Assembly: GCF_002878395.1 (NCBI RefSeq)
Contig: NC_061121.1
Location: 50,438,766-50,502,765 of the forward strand
Source: Capsicum annuum
Lineage: Eukaryota; Streptophyta; Magnoliopsida; Solanales; Solanaceae
Length of the DNA: 64,000 nucleotides
Direction of reading: 5' to 3'
The translations under genes and the position numbers were made by a program. Positions within the stretch are counted from its first letter, which is position 1. Each line of letters starts with the position of its first letter. The notes under the pieces are model-generated. The model was not told where the DNA came from, searched no databases, and worked only from the letters and a program-made list of their open reading frames with translations. Positions 1 to 12,899 of the stretch are shown piece by piece.

Positions 1-900
1 CATTTCATCAAACACATGAGGGTCATAAATTAAAGCATGGGAATGGCTTAAAACTTGTAATAATAACATAGCTTTAATATTAAAACCATGAATCAATGAT
101 TTCACATGAAAATATCATCATTCAAACCTGTAAGGGCTAATTCACTCAAAAAATAATTGCAAACATAATGTATAACCAAGATCCATAAAACTTCAAGGAG
201 ATAATTCATCGTAAATATGTAATTTCATAATTTAAAACATAAAGATAGATTCTTGGACTCTTTGGCTGGAAAGGATCCATAAATGAACATCACGCATACC
301 TTAATTGATGAATTTATGAAGGTTGTTGATGATTTTCTTAAAAATTAAGCTTGAATCCCTTGTCTTTTTTGAAGAGTTTAGGGTTTGTTCTTGAGAGAGA
401 ATGCTTTCTTTTGAGATAATTTTGTGAATAAGGTGACAAATTATGATTTTAGGACCCTCAATCCCGTGTTATGGACCAATTGGGTGAAGGGAAAAGACCC
501 AATTTCCCTTGCAAAAACAAGAACAAAAGATAGAAAAATAAGGAGCGGGCAATGGGGCACGCGCTGCGGGTCTAGACCGCCGGACTAACCCTCGTGCCAT
601 GGAATCTGCCGTGGGCATCCCTAGCAGTGCACCGGATGGCTTACCATAGGCTTATCCCGATGCTTCTACTATTTCAATGATCCAAAGACATCCCTACACT
701 CGTTCAAAAATTCCGAAACTCACCCAAGATGTACTATTGACTACCTCGATCATCAATCAACTTAAAAATTAATGTTCCGAGGTTGGGATGATTTAAAATA
801 AAATCATTAAAGTTTAAGGGGCTTTGGAAATGACTAAATCCTAACTCTTAGTGAAATTTTCTAACTTTAGGACCCCTTTAATATGCAATAGTGGGCTATA
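1..900 (-). repeat. Ty3/gypsy LTR-like fragment, reversed
   Basis: Read on the minus strand, the stretch around 245-420 follows the same order as the LTR at 24600-24730: a tract rich in CTCTCAAGAA-type sequence, then AATTAAGGTATG, then an ATTCAT...GGATC block and AGAGTCCAAGAATC. This suggests a related LTR in reverse orientation whose downstream part runs off the window start. The region 430-860 is less similar and I cannot place the LTR terminus. Family membership is inferred from shared order, not from an alignment. Confidence 0.45.
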
Positions 901-959
901 TTGAGCTAATATTTTATAGAGTCTTACAGATTCACAGATTCATATTGCTAAACTACATA

Positions 960-1720
960 GTTATCTGGTTTTGTAAATAAACAATTTGTGCTGCTATAGC
1001 CGTCAACTAGTCGACCTCAAACACCCGTAGAACTTTCTTTGGAGTTCTCCTCATTGTATCTGCATTCCACTCAGGATTCCCCTATGAAATTTGATTCAGC
1101 AATGTGTACAATTCATCTTAAGTCTTTATTAGTGCTTGTCCACCTATAGTTGAATCTAGGAGAATCTTAGTATTTTTCTCGAAACCCTTAATAAAAGTGT
1201 GCACAACCACATCGTTGGTCTGATGATGGTGAGGACAATATCAGAGAATAGACTTAAATCTTTCCCAAGCTTGGTACAAATTCTCTCCATCTCTCTACCT
1301 GAAACTCAAAATTTTTCTTCTCAACTATGCAGTCTTTCCAGAAGGAAAAACCCAAATAAGAAATTTATGAGCTAAGTCATCCCAGGAAGTGATGGAGTTT
1401 TATGGTTCTGCCTTCAACAACCACTTTGCTTCCCTAAATAGAGAAAAGTAAAAAAGAGTCAGTCTAACATAATCAGTAGATACCCAGTGGGAATGTAAGT
1501 ATCGTTTATATCAAGGAAGTTTTGTATATATTGATGTGGTTCTTCATGAGATAAACATGTGAATTGCCCACTCATGTACAAGAGTTGCACAATCTTTTGT
1601 TTTAGTTCAAATCGACCACTCACATCTGGTTTGTGAATGCTATTAGTAGCATTGTTCATGAGCGGGATTGTCACTTTCGGATGTGCCTAGCCATTGGTGC
1701 ATTAGCACAACCAATACCTG
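960..1720 (-). pseudogene. gag: Tat/Athila-type gag remnant
   Basis: The minus strand encodes a fragment at 1459-1674 containing FELKQKIVQLL, then EEPHQYIQNFLDIND, which is the conserved start of the gag domain of Tat/Athila Ty3/gypsy elements. Continuing leftwards, reading frames with stops give LFREAKWLLKAEP, SWDDLAHKFL, AWERFKS and CPHHH, the later conserved blocks of the same domain in the right order. At least two in-frame stops and frame changes break it. The matching primer site and LTR edge lie just to the right (1944-1969), as expected for an element on the minus strand. No protease or RT follows to the left, so the element is truncated before 960. Confidence 0.75.
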
Positions 1721-1943
1721 TCGAATCTTCCATAGTTAATTGTTAATTGGATGCTATATTATAGCTTCTCTCCTTCATTGATAAAATACTCACTCAAGTT
1801 CCAAATACATCTCAACCAATTCTCTTTCCCTTACCAGTCTAATATGTCAATTTACCTGCAAAAGTCAACTGCTAAGATCAAGTTGTTCACACTCAAATCT
1901 TATTATCAAAAGCAAAAATTTAGAGAATTACTAATTACTTGAA

Positions 1944-1961
1944 TCCTTAGCAATGATGCCA
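1944..1961 (-). other. Primer binding site, tRNA-Asp type, deaminated
   Basis: The minus-strand sequence TGGCATCATTGCTAAGGA matches the Athila/Tat primer site complementary to plant tRNA-Asp at 12 of 18 positions. All six differences are G-to-A or C-to-T transitions. It lies 7 bases from an LTR end (minus-strand CCCCAACA ending at 1969) and 5' of the gag remnant. Confidence 0.7.
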
Positions 1962-1968
1962 AAAAGCT

Positions 1969-3200
1969 TGTTGGGGTCTTCTGCACACGCAAGTGTACGT
2001 GATCAGACAAGTATTATAGTGACTCAAAAGAATAAGATGTCAAACCCACAGGGACTGCTTGTTTAGAAAGTAACTTAATTTTAGTTTCGATAATATTATA
2101 TTCAAGTGTTATGAGTATCAAAATGTTTGTGATAGTTTAGTAACTAAATAACTAACAAATAAGTAATAAGGTGTGACAATGGAAATATAGGCAAAGATGT
2201 AAGTAATACGGAGGAAATTCCAGGGCTAAGGTACTATCTGCTATCATGTAATTCTCTATCCTTATCATTGGACGTATTGGCCATTGGGTTGTTGATTCAC
2301 AGGGTTAATATTACGATTATGATCTTTCAAGACTCTAATTTTATACCTAAAAGGACATCACAACTACATCATTAAGCGGGGATGCGATGATCCATTTTAG
2401 ATGCTTTAAGTTATCTTCCTATAATTGAACCAAACAAAGTGATCTACGTATATTTCTATCCCAGATGTTACTTCAAATCCTTTGTTATGTAGAAGAATAA
2501 GAGCTTGCTACTTAAACTCTTTGATTCGTCCTAATATTCCTCATTTTGGGTTCACAAGAGAATTAAACATATATTTAATAGTGGCCAGTCATTAAAATAG
2601 TAAGAGCAAGAGATTAAGAATAACCCATACAATAAACCAATGTTTAACCAACTCTAAGAATATCAAACTACACTCATGTGTTCGGCCTTAACCCTAAAAT
2701 AAGGGAATTTAGCCATTGATGTTCTAAATCAACATCCACAGAATATAAATAATCATACCAAATTCAAAGTAGAAAGTTGAATGATGAAAGAACCCTAACA
2801 AGACCCTCGTATGTGTCTTTCCTTGCTATTCCGTATACCAAATATAGTACCCTAATATCACAAGTGTTCCTTTTATAGTAGTGCTAATCTTCATATTTGT
2901 AACACCTAAACTTGCCACGCCCTTATTGCATAGGATAAGTGGCATTGCACTCCAGCATCGTGGAAGCATACTCGAATTCGCCAATTCACTTTTATGCTAC
3001 CTATATGCCACACCTTTATCACGAAGGATAAGTGGTGTCGCACACTAATATCATGCCTATTCACTGGAAATTTCCATTATCTTTCATCCCACCAACATAC
3101 CATAGCCTTATCGAGAAATCTAGGGTCTGTGGCAGACTAGTATATTAATTTTTACATTTCCATCCTTTGTTTGTACTCGTCCTCTTTCGGCCTTAGTCCA
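1969..3200 (-). repeat. Tat/Athila-type 5' LTR (outer end uncertain)
   Basis: The plus strand begins TGTTGGGGTCTTCTGCACACG at 1969, so the minus-strand LTR ends in CA directly before the tRNA-Asp primer site. The body is A/T-rich non-coding sequence to roughly 3100-3280, where a different element's gag-protease begins. The outer terminus is not visible; the LTR may be cut by the neighbouring gypsy remnant. Confidence 0.5.
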
Positions 3201-3281
3201 GTGCTTTCTAATCTTAGTTCTACTCTTCTCATACTCAGTTTTTTACATCCTAGTGCTTTTTATGATCTATCAGATTTAAGT

Positions 3282-3584
3282 TTATGATCCACCATATTCA
3301 TTTTTATGACATTCGAACCCTGTAACACTATCATATCTATTAGCTCGAGAATACAAATTTGACTCAAACACAAGACAGTTTTCCATCTTGAGCTCATAGA
3401 ACAAGTATATATATGGGTAATAATTGGCACTTAGATATATAAATATGCCCAAGATCAACACATAAGAGTGGGTAGAACCCAAATCAATCAAAGCATATGC
3501 ATCAAATGAACAAACAGAAAGGATACCTATAACCACTATATTTGATACCTGAACTTCCTTCCTAGTGAGTGCAAAGACTCTCAA
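3282..3584 (-). pseudogene. Ty3/gypsy aspartic protease fragment
   Basis: The minus-strand reading has SFDAYALIDLGSTHSYV. Retroviral-type proteases of plant Ty3/gypsy elements carry D-[ST/P]-G-[SA] followed by T-H-S-[YF] at this place, so the catalytic Asp is kept and the second residue is Leu. After this motif the frame drifts into sequence I do not recognise, so the protease is truncated or joined to unrelated DNA near 3420. It follows the gag zinc knuckle at 3737-3780 in the correct order. Confidence 0.6.
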
Positions 3585-3689
3585 CTATCCTCTACCAGCA
3601 CTTTCTTATACTTGATTTCTAGTAACCTAATCTCCATTACCTCGACCTCTTTTTCTAGTACCTGTAGTATTATGAGTAGCCTAAATAAG

Positions 3690-4900
3690 TATAGCTAACT
3701 GACTAGAACCCTAAATAACATTTCTCAAAGGCTGAGGACAATCCTTGATTCGATGACCTAACTGACCACATTGATAACACTCTCCAGTCAATACACGACA
3801 CTAGACCATATGTGATTTGCCGTAAGTCTAGCAAGATGGAGTAGTGGCATACATCTGCCCAAAACTATGGTTTCCATGAGATGCTGAAGACCCTTAAGTA
3901 CCCTATCTAGAAGGTGGCTTATATGCAGACTGTGAAATCGTATCTTTCCCTGTCTAATGACTCTATTAATTTTTTTGATTTCCTGCTTGCACAAAAGTCA
4001 CCACTGAAAGATCCCTCTATCTTAGACTTCTTATGAACATCATAAGTTGCCGCTCTGTACTTCCCTTATCCTTAATTTTTCTAGCAAGATCCACTGTCTT
4101 ATAATAGGTCAAGACTTTTATCTATGGGGCTACTGCATTATAAAGACGAGCAACCAACCCATTAACAAACCTATGGACTCAAGTTGCTTCTGTGGATACC
4201 AAGTATAAAGCATATCTAGATAGCTTATAGAATGTGGTATTATAAGTCAACACATCCATATCTGTAGTCTAGACTAATTTCCTAAATTGATTTGTATTTT
4301 TCTGCTTTTGACAGGTAGGAAGAAAGTTATCCATGAAGAACTTAGTGAGCTCATCCCATGTCAGCGGTGTTGTTCCAACGGGCCTTCCTAGAAATAGTGT
4401 ATTATACCAAGTGTTATCCATGTCCTCCAATTTGTATGATGCAAGCTCCACAACCCTCTCACTAGAACATCCTATTGCACATAGTGCCTTGAATGTACCA
4501 TCCAATAATCTTTGAGGATCACCTAAAATATCTTATGAATTTTGGTAGTTTCAACTTCAGGAACTCCTACAAAGATACCTCCTTGTTTCAAAACTTGTAA
4601 ATCTGAATGGGTGCCTGAAACTGTTGTAGTGGCTGGCAGAATGGTGCTAACCAACCTGCTCCTATCAATCTAGTCGGTCGGACAAGCCCTCTATGGCTCT
4701 TTGTATAGAAGCAACTGCCTCAGCGTATTGCCCTCATCAGATAGTGGAGATGGACTAGCATCTTTTTCAGGAGTGGCTCTTTTGAAATTCTCAGAGTGGT
4801 AGTGTGATTCCCTACGGTCTCACCACTACTCCGACCTCGGCCCCTTCTGTTAGCTTTGCCTCTTCCCTTACTATTAGTTTCTCGAGTGAAAACCATCTGA
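3690..4900 (-). pseudogene. gag: Ty3/gypsy gag, broken
   Basis: On the minus strand a start at 4911 or 4890 gives a basic N-terminus (GRGKANRRGRGRSSGE). The frame at 4269-4505 holds the gag core with YKLEDMDNTWYNTL and LTWDELTKFFMDNFLP, close to the usual W-x5-F...F-x-F of plant Ty3/gypsy gag. The frame near 3737-3780 gives CYQCGQLGHRIKDCP, a perfect C-X2-C-X4-H-X4-C nucleic-acid-binding knuckle. Pieces lie in different frames with stops between them, so no Gag can be made. Gag would form the cytoplasmic virus-like particle. The primer site at 5089-5105 lies upstream. Confidence 0.8.
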
Positions 4901-5088
4901 TAAATAAACAAATATAATTACATTCATCTAATTAGTCCTAAACATAACACACACAAGGAAGAATGAGAAAGAAAATCAAGACACATCCTATCACATTCTC
5001 GCATAATCATAATTATAGAAATGGGTGAAAATATAACCATCATTGAGATTCTACTACTATCATGTTCTCCAATAGTCACAAAGATAAC

Positions 5089-5105
5089 CTGGCTCTGATA
5101 GCAAC
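5089..5105 (-). other. Primer binding site, tRNA-Met type
   Basis: The minus strand reads TTGCTATCAGAGCCAGG, one base off the usual initiator-tRNA-Met primer site TTGGTATCAGAGCCAGG, and sits directly inside the LTR starting near 5108. Confidence 0.75.
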
Positions 5106-5107
5106 TT

Positions 5108-6897
5108 TTTCATGACCTAAAATAGGATCATGACCGGCGCTAAGGAGGTTAGAACTCCAAAGTAAGCCTCGTCAATATTCTACAAAAAATCCGACAGAGT
5201 TTTACCTATTTTTGGACCTATCAAGAAAATCCCCTTTCTCAAATCTACAACACAACAATCCAATATCACAACTAACGTACCAATAACACCAACATAATTC
5301 ACCAAAATCATCAACAACCCATTCACACAAAATAACAATACGAAATCCATCACCAAACTATGTAAAGTAGTCAATAACTTCACAAGTCCACATTAATGAA
5401 AGAATACCCAAACTATAAAGACATGACTATGGAGCGACTCTAAGAGTTTTCAAGGAAAAGATCATAACAAATAAATGAATGGTTGCCCATACGAACAAAT
5501 ACGGGGCTCACTAGAAATATGTCAACTCGAATCTTCTAGCTAACGAAATCCTCACCAACGTCACCTACGTTATCTGTAAAAATATTAGCAAGGAATGAGA
5601 TGCTATCTCAGTGAGAAATAACACTTAACCACAATTGTTTTAAAAGGGAATAAGTCATAAAACAATAAAAAATAAATGTTTCTTCAAAAAATAATAACGA
5701 TAAATAGTATCATTTGTTTCATGTAAGCAAGATGGACTAATTATTCAGTAATAAACTCATTAAGCATTGTGTTATATCAAATATTACATATTTGGGAGGT
5801 TTTCAAGAATGAATCATGGATAAGTTCATATCAAATCATATTACAATTAACTTGAGAAAAACACACGTCAAGATACTTATGTCTCAGGTAAATGAAATAA
5901 CATTCACCATAACAGTATCATATCTCAAATAACTATTTCAATATCATATCAAGTAAAAGACTTACCCCATGTGCAATCTCAAACCATTCAGTAACTCTAG
6001 TTTCATCAAAATCATGTATAAAATATACAAGGTACGAAACAAAAATTATGGTAAGGTTACTACTCACAGTACACTTGTCCAATACCAAACATGTCACTTT
6101 GAACAATTCGTATGACTTCCTTTAGTCAAATCTATAATCACAAACACGAGTCTCGTGTCATATTCATGAACTACCAAACAAATTTAGGTTCAATCTAATC
6201 AAATTTCCTCTTGGTTCCATTCTAAAATAACCTCTGTTAGGTTACTTATAATCATATCAACATAATTCTCTTATTGGTCTTGCCACTTCAGATCAATACG
6301 ACATTATTAATAGTTGGTTTGCTATGAAATTCATAGCTAATGGTACCATGATGGTTAAATATTCATACTTTATCCAAATTTCAGAATTCAATCCATATTT
6401 GTCAATAAGCAAGTAAGTAAAGGGGTCTGATTAGGGAAATTTTTCAGATACACTATATTGCTTTTTATTTAGACCAAAGCTTTATTCTTATTCCTCCTTT
6501 TAATCTCTTTTTCTCTGATTTGCTTTGTTGAACCCTTCAAGTTTTCAATTTAAACTCAAAACTCATTAAATACCATATATATATATGATACTATTTGAGA
6601 TAGAAGTAAGAACATGTATTTACCTTGTGATTTAGGGTGTTGAAAATGAAGCAAACAATACCTCTAACGTGATTTTTTTCCCGATCAATTGGGTACTTCT
6701 ATTTGCTATAGAAGAGGGGTTTTTGTATTTTTTCTTTCTTGGGTTGCTATAGCCGTGAAATACCCCAAATCCCTTGATCCCTCTTTCTTTTTATTTTCTC
6801 GCATGCAAATGGGTTTAAGCCCATTTCATTCCTTTTTATTTTAAAACTTATCTTTTTAAGAAAAAAATTCTGATGCCCTTTTAATGGGGTATCACAG
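5108..6897 (-). repeat. Ty3/gypsy 5' LTR (minus strand)
   Basis: On the minus strand the LTR starts TGTGATACCCCATT at 6897 and ends with a GGTCATGA-type sequence at about 5108, next to the tRNA-Met primer site. It is about 1.8 kb. No second LTR copy is seen within the window, so the element is a 5' fragment. Confidence 0.6.
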
Positions 6898-6899
6898 AG

Positions 6900-7534
6900 T
6901 AGGGGTGGGCATGGTATGGTACATACCGAATTACCATATCGAACAAAAATTTTTGATACCGTGGTTTTTGATATTATGATATTTGGTATGGTATATGGTA
7001 TACATTTTAAATTTTTTTGGTATATGGTATGGTATACGGTATCTACAAATGACATACCGAAATATCGAATACCATACCAAAGTAAATATAGTTACATAAG
7101 TAACTTTTATATTTATATATATATATACACACAAAAAAAATACTTAGTATTAGTATAAAAATGTTTAGACTTTGAAACATTTGCTACTCTTATCTTGATT
7201 GAAATGTCTTTTTGGTGTAATTAACTAATAAAAGGAATTGTTTGTACTACTTTTTCAATATTTCTACATGTGTAATGCATTTTTATGATACAATTAAGAC
7301 ATGATTTTGAAAAGTCGAAGTAATAATACTCTAGTATACGAGTATATATTATCAAAGTTAAACAAACTATGGTTACCGATTACCATACCGCAAAATATCG
7401 AAACCAAACATCAAAATACCGAACCATACCAAATTAATATGGTATGGTAATGGTTTAATGTTTTTTAAAACCGAATATTGAAATTACCATACCGAAGTTT
7501 CAAATACCGTACCATACCATACCATGCCCACCCA
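6900..7534. mobile_element. Non-autonomous TIR DNA transposon (Mutator-like by target duplication)
   Basis: The element starts TAGGGGTGGGCATGGTATGG and ends CCATACCATGCCCACCCA, giving terminal inverted repeats of about 20 bases. Its interior is full of GGTAT/ATACC words on both arms, so large parts can fold back. It is flanked by identical TATCACAGAG at 6890-6899 and 7535-7544. A 9-11 bp duplication suits Mutator-type elements better than hAT (8 bp). It encodes nothing; the short ORFs on both strands are products of the palindromic repeats. It sits exactly at the outer edge of the 5108-6897 LTR. Confidence 0.8.
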
Positions 7535-7544
7535 TATCACAGAG

Positions 7545-7971
7545 GACCTATTTAAAAGAGAATTGTGCCATCTATATGCAACAGAATTGAGAAACAAGAT
7601 CTTTAGTGTTGATTGATCTTTTGTATCAAAGCTTTCAATAGGGGTAGAAACAATCTTTCACACATCAACAAAAACACCAACTATGTGATATGAAAAGTAA
7701 GTGGTAAATGTTCCAAATCCATTTATTTTAGGTTTAAAACTTTTTATATAAAATTAAAATCAAAGAAATCTTTGAGGTATGCTTCTCAAATCTCAATACT
7801 TTTTCTCTTTCCCAGCTATTAATGTATTTTTTGTGAATGTATTTGTAGTCATTGCGTTGTAGTGGATGTTGATATTATTTATATGATTAGAATGTCGTTT
7901 ATTTTTAATTCGGATATGTGATTTTTAGCTAATATCGTTGTATTTTTACTGGTACCCCTTTTTTCCTTGAT
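7545..7971. other. AT-rich spacer, nothing recognised
   Basis: No ORF, repeat or RNA gene is evident between the TIR element's right target duplication and the truncated left LTR of the next gypsy element. Confidence 0.4.
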
Positions 7972-10757
7972 AAATCTATAGGTCATGATGGCACTTGTCC
8001 CGGAGAACCTTGACAAGTAAACCTATACACAAGGGGAAAAAGACAGATATAACCCCAAGGTAAGGCTTCTAGAATGAATTCAAACCATACAAGTATAACA
8101 AATGCAGAAGAAACATAACCATGTAGCCATAACTCCCAAAATCAGGTGTCAACAGTATAAGAACGTATCTAGTACATCTCTAATCTAAAAGAAATACATA
8201 AGGTATCCAAACAAAAGAGAAACTCTATCTCTAAAATGAAAGTAATGACATAGTCTATAGAAAAAGGTAGTAGAAGAAATCTGAATTCCTGAAAACCATC
8301 AACTACCTTGAAAGCACCAATAATCACCCCAGTCAAGTAGCGTGGGGCACACTCGAACATGAATTGTACCCAAAAGGTACAATAGGAGTGAGTACGATTC
8401 ACTTTTACTCAGTAGGTATCATACGTCGACCGGGCAAAGTAGAAAATAAAATACACACTAAGGACATGTCACCTGAAATCAGAAAATATCCCACAACAGT
8501 AGGCCACACTATTTGCACTAATAGTTTTAATACATCTATATCAAATACAACAACAATACAACAAGTATAACACAAATTTACATTATATCACATGCAAATA
8601 TAAATAGAGAAGAACATGTATATACAGGATGGTCAATTATAAGTGACTGGATATCGATCAAGTAGGCATATAATAAGTCAATATAAAAATCTAATCACAA
8701 CATCAATCACAATAAAGTAAATGTCATGTATAATATGATGATGATGATGCACGAGGTGGGAACATAGCCTTGAGATTGGCACATAGCCTTGAGGTTGGCA
8801 CGCAGCCTACATAGCCTTGAGGTTGGCACGCAGCCTTGATATTGGTACAATGCTCTTAAGGTTGGTACATTGCCTCAAGCAATATTCAGTATTTACAGTT
8901 TTTCCAATAATTCCAATATGTCCAATATTTCTAGTAATTCTAATATTTCCAGTGTTTCCAAAGCACATACATAACATAAGACGAAAATCAAGTCCATTTA
9001 CACGACAATAAGTAAATATAAAGCAATAAAACAAACAAGTGAAATAATGAATATGATAACATGAGAATGATGATGCAAGGTGCACAACCATTCAAAATGA
9101 GTATTTTCACAATGAATCCACATGATGTATTACCACAACCAATCCATGTGATGTATTTCCACAACCATCCACAATGTTACAATTCCACAACCACGTAAGT
9201 CAATGTCCACTCACTATTTCTACTATCTATAAATTTTCTACTTGATTTATATGCCCACATATTATGAATAAATCACAATACACCAAAGGCTTCACAATAT
9301 TCATTTCTAACATCACAGTATAATTATTCGCATGTATTCTAGGCTATCAACATCACATAAGATGCCGCACAGTCACACAGATCACATGATATCTCAGATT
9401 CAACAATTAAATTATGTACAGGCCCCCGCATGGGAACAACAAATAGATAGCCATGTTTCAGGATTATTTCCTACTCTTAACATGCATTTTGGTATACAAA
9501 TTAACTACCCAGCCCAGTTTAAAGAGTTAGGCCATAACCTACCTCGAATGTCGAAAATAATCCGCTACACTCTACACCCGGAGTCCTACTACTTACAAAC
9601 GATCCCAAAATCAACAAAAACCAAGAAGTATAGAATCTACGTATCAAAACAAAACCAACAATGTCCATATTGCCTACTTTTGGTTCGGGGTCAAAATGGA
9701 CCTCCAAAATAGATTTTCAAAATAGAAAGGAAAAATCATAACTTTACTTCAAAAATGTGTTTTCCCTATTTTTAGGAATCTACAGTTGAAAACCCAAGTC
9801 ATATCGAGTTAAAAATGAGGTTAAAATCAAATAAAAATCATTCTTAAACTTTATCGGACAAGTTCTTTGAAATCCATTAAAAATTCAAGAAACGGGGATG
9901 GTTTGAAGATGAAATCGAGGAAAAATAAGTAATTATTAGATTAGAAACAGTATTCAAATAAAAAAGAGTGAAATTTGGGGATAAATCAAGTAATAAGGTT
10001 TTGGGGTTTTTTCAATAATGAATTAAGAATTGAAGTAAGAAAAGGATGAAATCTCACCTTAAATTCGTAAAGGAATCGAGAAATTAATGTTAATCTAGAT
10101 TCCTAAGAACCCACAAGCTTTACTTTTAAGCTCTCACACTATATTAGGATTTATCTCTGAAGAGGCAAGGTAAAAATGGGCAAAAAGTCTGGCAAAAGGG
10201 GGCTATTTATACTCATATCAGGTTACTAGGTGTATGAACCATAAATCACATGCCTTATACGTGATTTACACTTAATACATACACCAAATGTATTTTGCCC
10301 TTTGTACACCAGTTAACCTAGTGCATCAAATTTTTAAGTCCAAAATAGACTTCAATGGGGTGCTCGAGATTCATTCGGAATATGATTTACAAAAATGAAC
10401 TATGTAACCCTACTAAATTCGATGTTTCGGACACGTTGGTGAAGTTAGATTTTTGAAAAGGCATCATTTTCACAAAGTTTACCCTCAAAATCTGAAATTA
10501 TCATTTTCCAAATCGAGGGTTAAAATGAGATTTAAAACTCGTAAAACCAAACCAAATATGTTACCACCTTAAAATTAACATTTTGGATATGTTGGCACAA
10601 TCCTTTTAACCATCTGTAACACGGATAAAAAAAAATAACCACATAAGTGTATAATAAGGCTCTCGAAGCCTTCAAAAGCCACAACATCACGTAGAAGGCA
10701 CCAAAATAAATTGAGAACTGTGCCACTCATATTTGATCAAATTTTCAAGTTGTTACA
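7972..10757 (-). repeat. 3' LTR of the 7972-17851 element
   Basis: About 2.79 kb. It matches the right LTR at both ends (ATCTATAGGTCATGATGGCAC on the left, TCAAGTTGTTACA on the right). It keeps the order seen in the related LTRs of the 20978-34295 element (AATCTC-AGCACCC block, then AAGGTGAGATTTCA/AAGGTAAGAATTCA block on the sense strand), so it has the ancestral arrangement. It contains short tandem units of AGCCTTGAGGTTGGCAC at 8760-8870. Confidence 0.85.
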
Positions 10758-10859
10758 TCATCCTCCACTAAAAAATCTATTCCATCCTCAAACTAAGGAA
10801 AAAAATACCTAAATCAACGAAGAGCTGAGGGTAAGACCTATGCATATCAGACTCTACCT

Positions 10860-12250
10860 CCCAAATAGCCTCATCTACAGGTTGATGTCACCACTAAATC
10901 TTAACCACAGGGATAACTCTAGAGCGTAATCACCTAACAACCCTAACTAAAATATAGACTGGCTCCTTAACAAAGGACAACTGCTCATCTAACAAACCAA
11001 ATCCTAATGAATGACATGTGACTCATCAGAAATATAACGGCGGAGCATAGAAACATGAAAAACTGGATGAATAACCGATAAATCTTGGGACAAAGCTAAC
11101 TCATAGGCCACATCACCAACAATCCAAAGAATCTCAAATGGACCAATATACCTAGGGCTAAGCTAGAACCTTTTCCCAAACCTCATCACACCCTTAATGG
11201 GTGAAACTCAAAAAACACGATCACTAATGCCAAATCTCAAGGCACAAAGTCTATGATCAGTATAGCACTTCTCCTACTCTGAGCTACTCTAAGTCTATCC
11301 TAAATGACCCAGACTCTATCCAAAGACTCACGAAACAAGTTCATACCTCGAGGTCTCACCTCTGAAATATCAAACTAACCCACTGGGGAGAGACAACGCC
11401 TACCATGCAATGCCTTAAAAGAATTCATATATGCAAACTCTGCTAAAGCCAAATATTGCTCCCACTGGCCACCAGAATCTATCATGCATGCATGAAGCAT
11501 ATCCTCCAAAACCTGGATAGTCTACTCTGACTGGCCATCAGTTTGGGGTGAATCATTGTGCTAAGATTAACCTGAGTGCCCAACTTATCCTGAATAGTCT
11601 TCTAAAAGTGAGATGTGAATATCGAACCATGATCTAAAATAATAGAGACTGGAACACCACGCAGACACATAATCTCACCGATGTAGATAGGAGCCAACCT
11701 CTCAGCACTAAAGTAAACCTGAACTGGTATGAAATAAGCTAACTTTGTCAATCGATCCACAATAACCTAAACATTGTTAGAACCATGAGAAGTACGAGGC
11801 AACCCAGTCATGAAGTACATAGTGATCTATTCTCACTTCCACTCAAAAATGTGTAACCTCTACAGAAATCCATCAGGTCTCATATGCTCGACCTTCATAT
11901 ACTGGCAACAAAGGCAATGACCAAAAAAATCTGCTATATCCTTCGTTATACCACCCCACCAATACTGTAACCTCAAGTCATGGTATATATTAGTCACTCC
12001 CAAATAGATAGAATATCTAGAATAATTGGACTCCATCAAAATTAATCTAATCTAATCACCTATTCTCGACACACAAACTCGACCACCAATCCTCAAAACT
12101 TTATATGAATCAAGTGAGGCTTCCTTAGCCTCCCCACTCAACACCTTATCTTGAATCAATCTTAATTCTACATCATAAAACTGATGAGCTCGAATCTGCT
12201 CTATCCAATAAAACCTAGCCTCCATGAATACCAAAATACCCAGGTATCGT
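10860..12250 (-). pseudogene. Ty3/gypsy integrase, broken
   Basis: Minus-strand fragments include a zinc-finger remnant (HCLCCQYMKVEHMR near 11890-11920), a core stretch with MTGLPRTSHGSNN and VIVDRLTKLAYFIP (about 11720-11810) holding a catalytic Asp, and a C-terminal region SPRYIGPFEIL followed by HPVFHVSMLRRYI (about 11060-11180). This is the order H-H-C-C, DD(35)E core, GPY/F module. Integrase would insert the cDNA in the nucleus. Stops and frameshifts break it throughout. Confidence 0.75.
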
Positions 12251-12310
12251 AATATCAAGACTAACCATTTGGTTAGCTAAAGACTGAACCTCTAAGGCCA
12301 AAAGTATCTC

Positions 12311-12700
12311 TTAGGTCAAAAGATGTACCAAGCTACCCATGCTGGTCGACTTTTGGCTCAAGGCATCTGCAACCATATTAGCCTTTCCAAGATGGTAAAG
12401 AATAGTCAAGTCAAAATCCTTAAGCAGCTCTAGCCAATGGAGCTGCCTCATATTAAGATCTTTTTGGGTGAAGTATTGACGACTACGATGATTTGAGAAA
12501 ATCTCACTTACAATGGACTCCATCCATAACTTCAAAGAAAACACAACTGCGCACAACTCTAAATAATGGATGGGATAATTTCTCTCATAAGGCTTCAACT
12601 AATGAGATGTATAAGCAATTACCCTACCCTATTGAATTAACATAACACCTAACCCAACACCTGAAGTATCATAAAAGATGGTAAAACCCGCACCCTCTAT
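12311..12700 (-). pseudogene. Ty3/gypsy RNase H, broken
   Basis: The minus strand has YDTSGVGLGVML near 12650-12690 (the usual first catalytic Asp block), then NYPIHYLELCAVVFSLKLW (the Glu block), a degraded DH-R block, LYHLGKANMVADALSQKS (last Asp block). Residue order and spacing fit the RNase H domain of Ty3/gypsy Pol. A stop (near 12598) separates the first block from the rest. Confidence 0.8.
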
Positions 12701-12899
12701 AGGCAAAGCCAAAATAGGAGCTGAAGTTAACAAATCCTTGAGCTTTTGAATGCTAGCCTCACAGGCATTAGACCACTGAAAAAAATCTTCTTCTGAGTCT
12801 ACTTAGTCAACAGAGCTACAATAGATGAAAAACCCTCAATAAAACACTGATAATAACCAGCAATACCAACAAAACTCTAAATTTCTACGGGCGAAGTAG

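Noticed and set aside
6747..7158. Overlapping ORFs on both strands in the TIR element
   Set aside because: Caused by GGTAT/ATACC palindromic repeats; they cross the element boundary.
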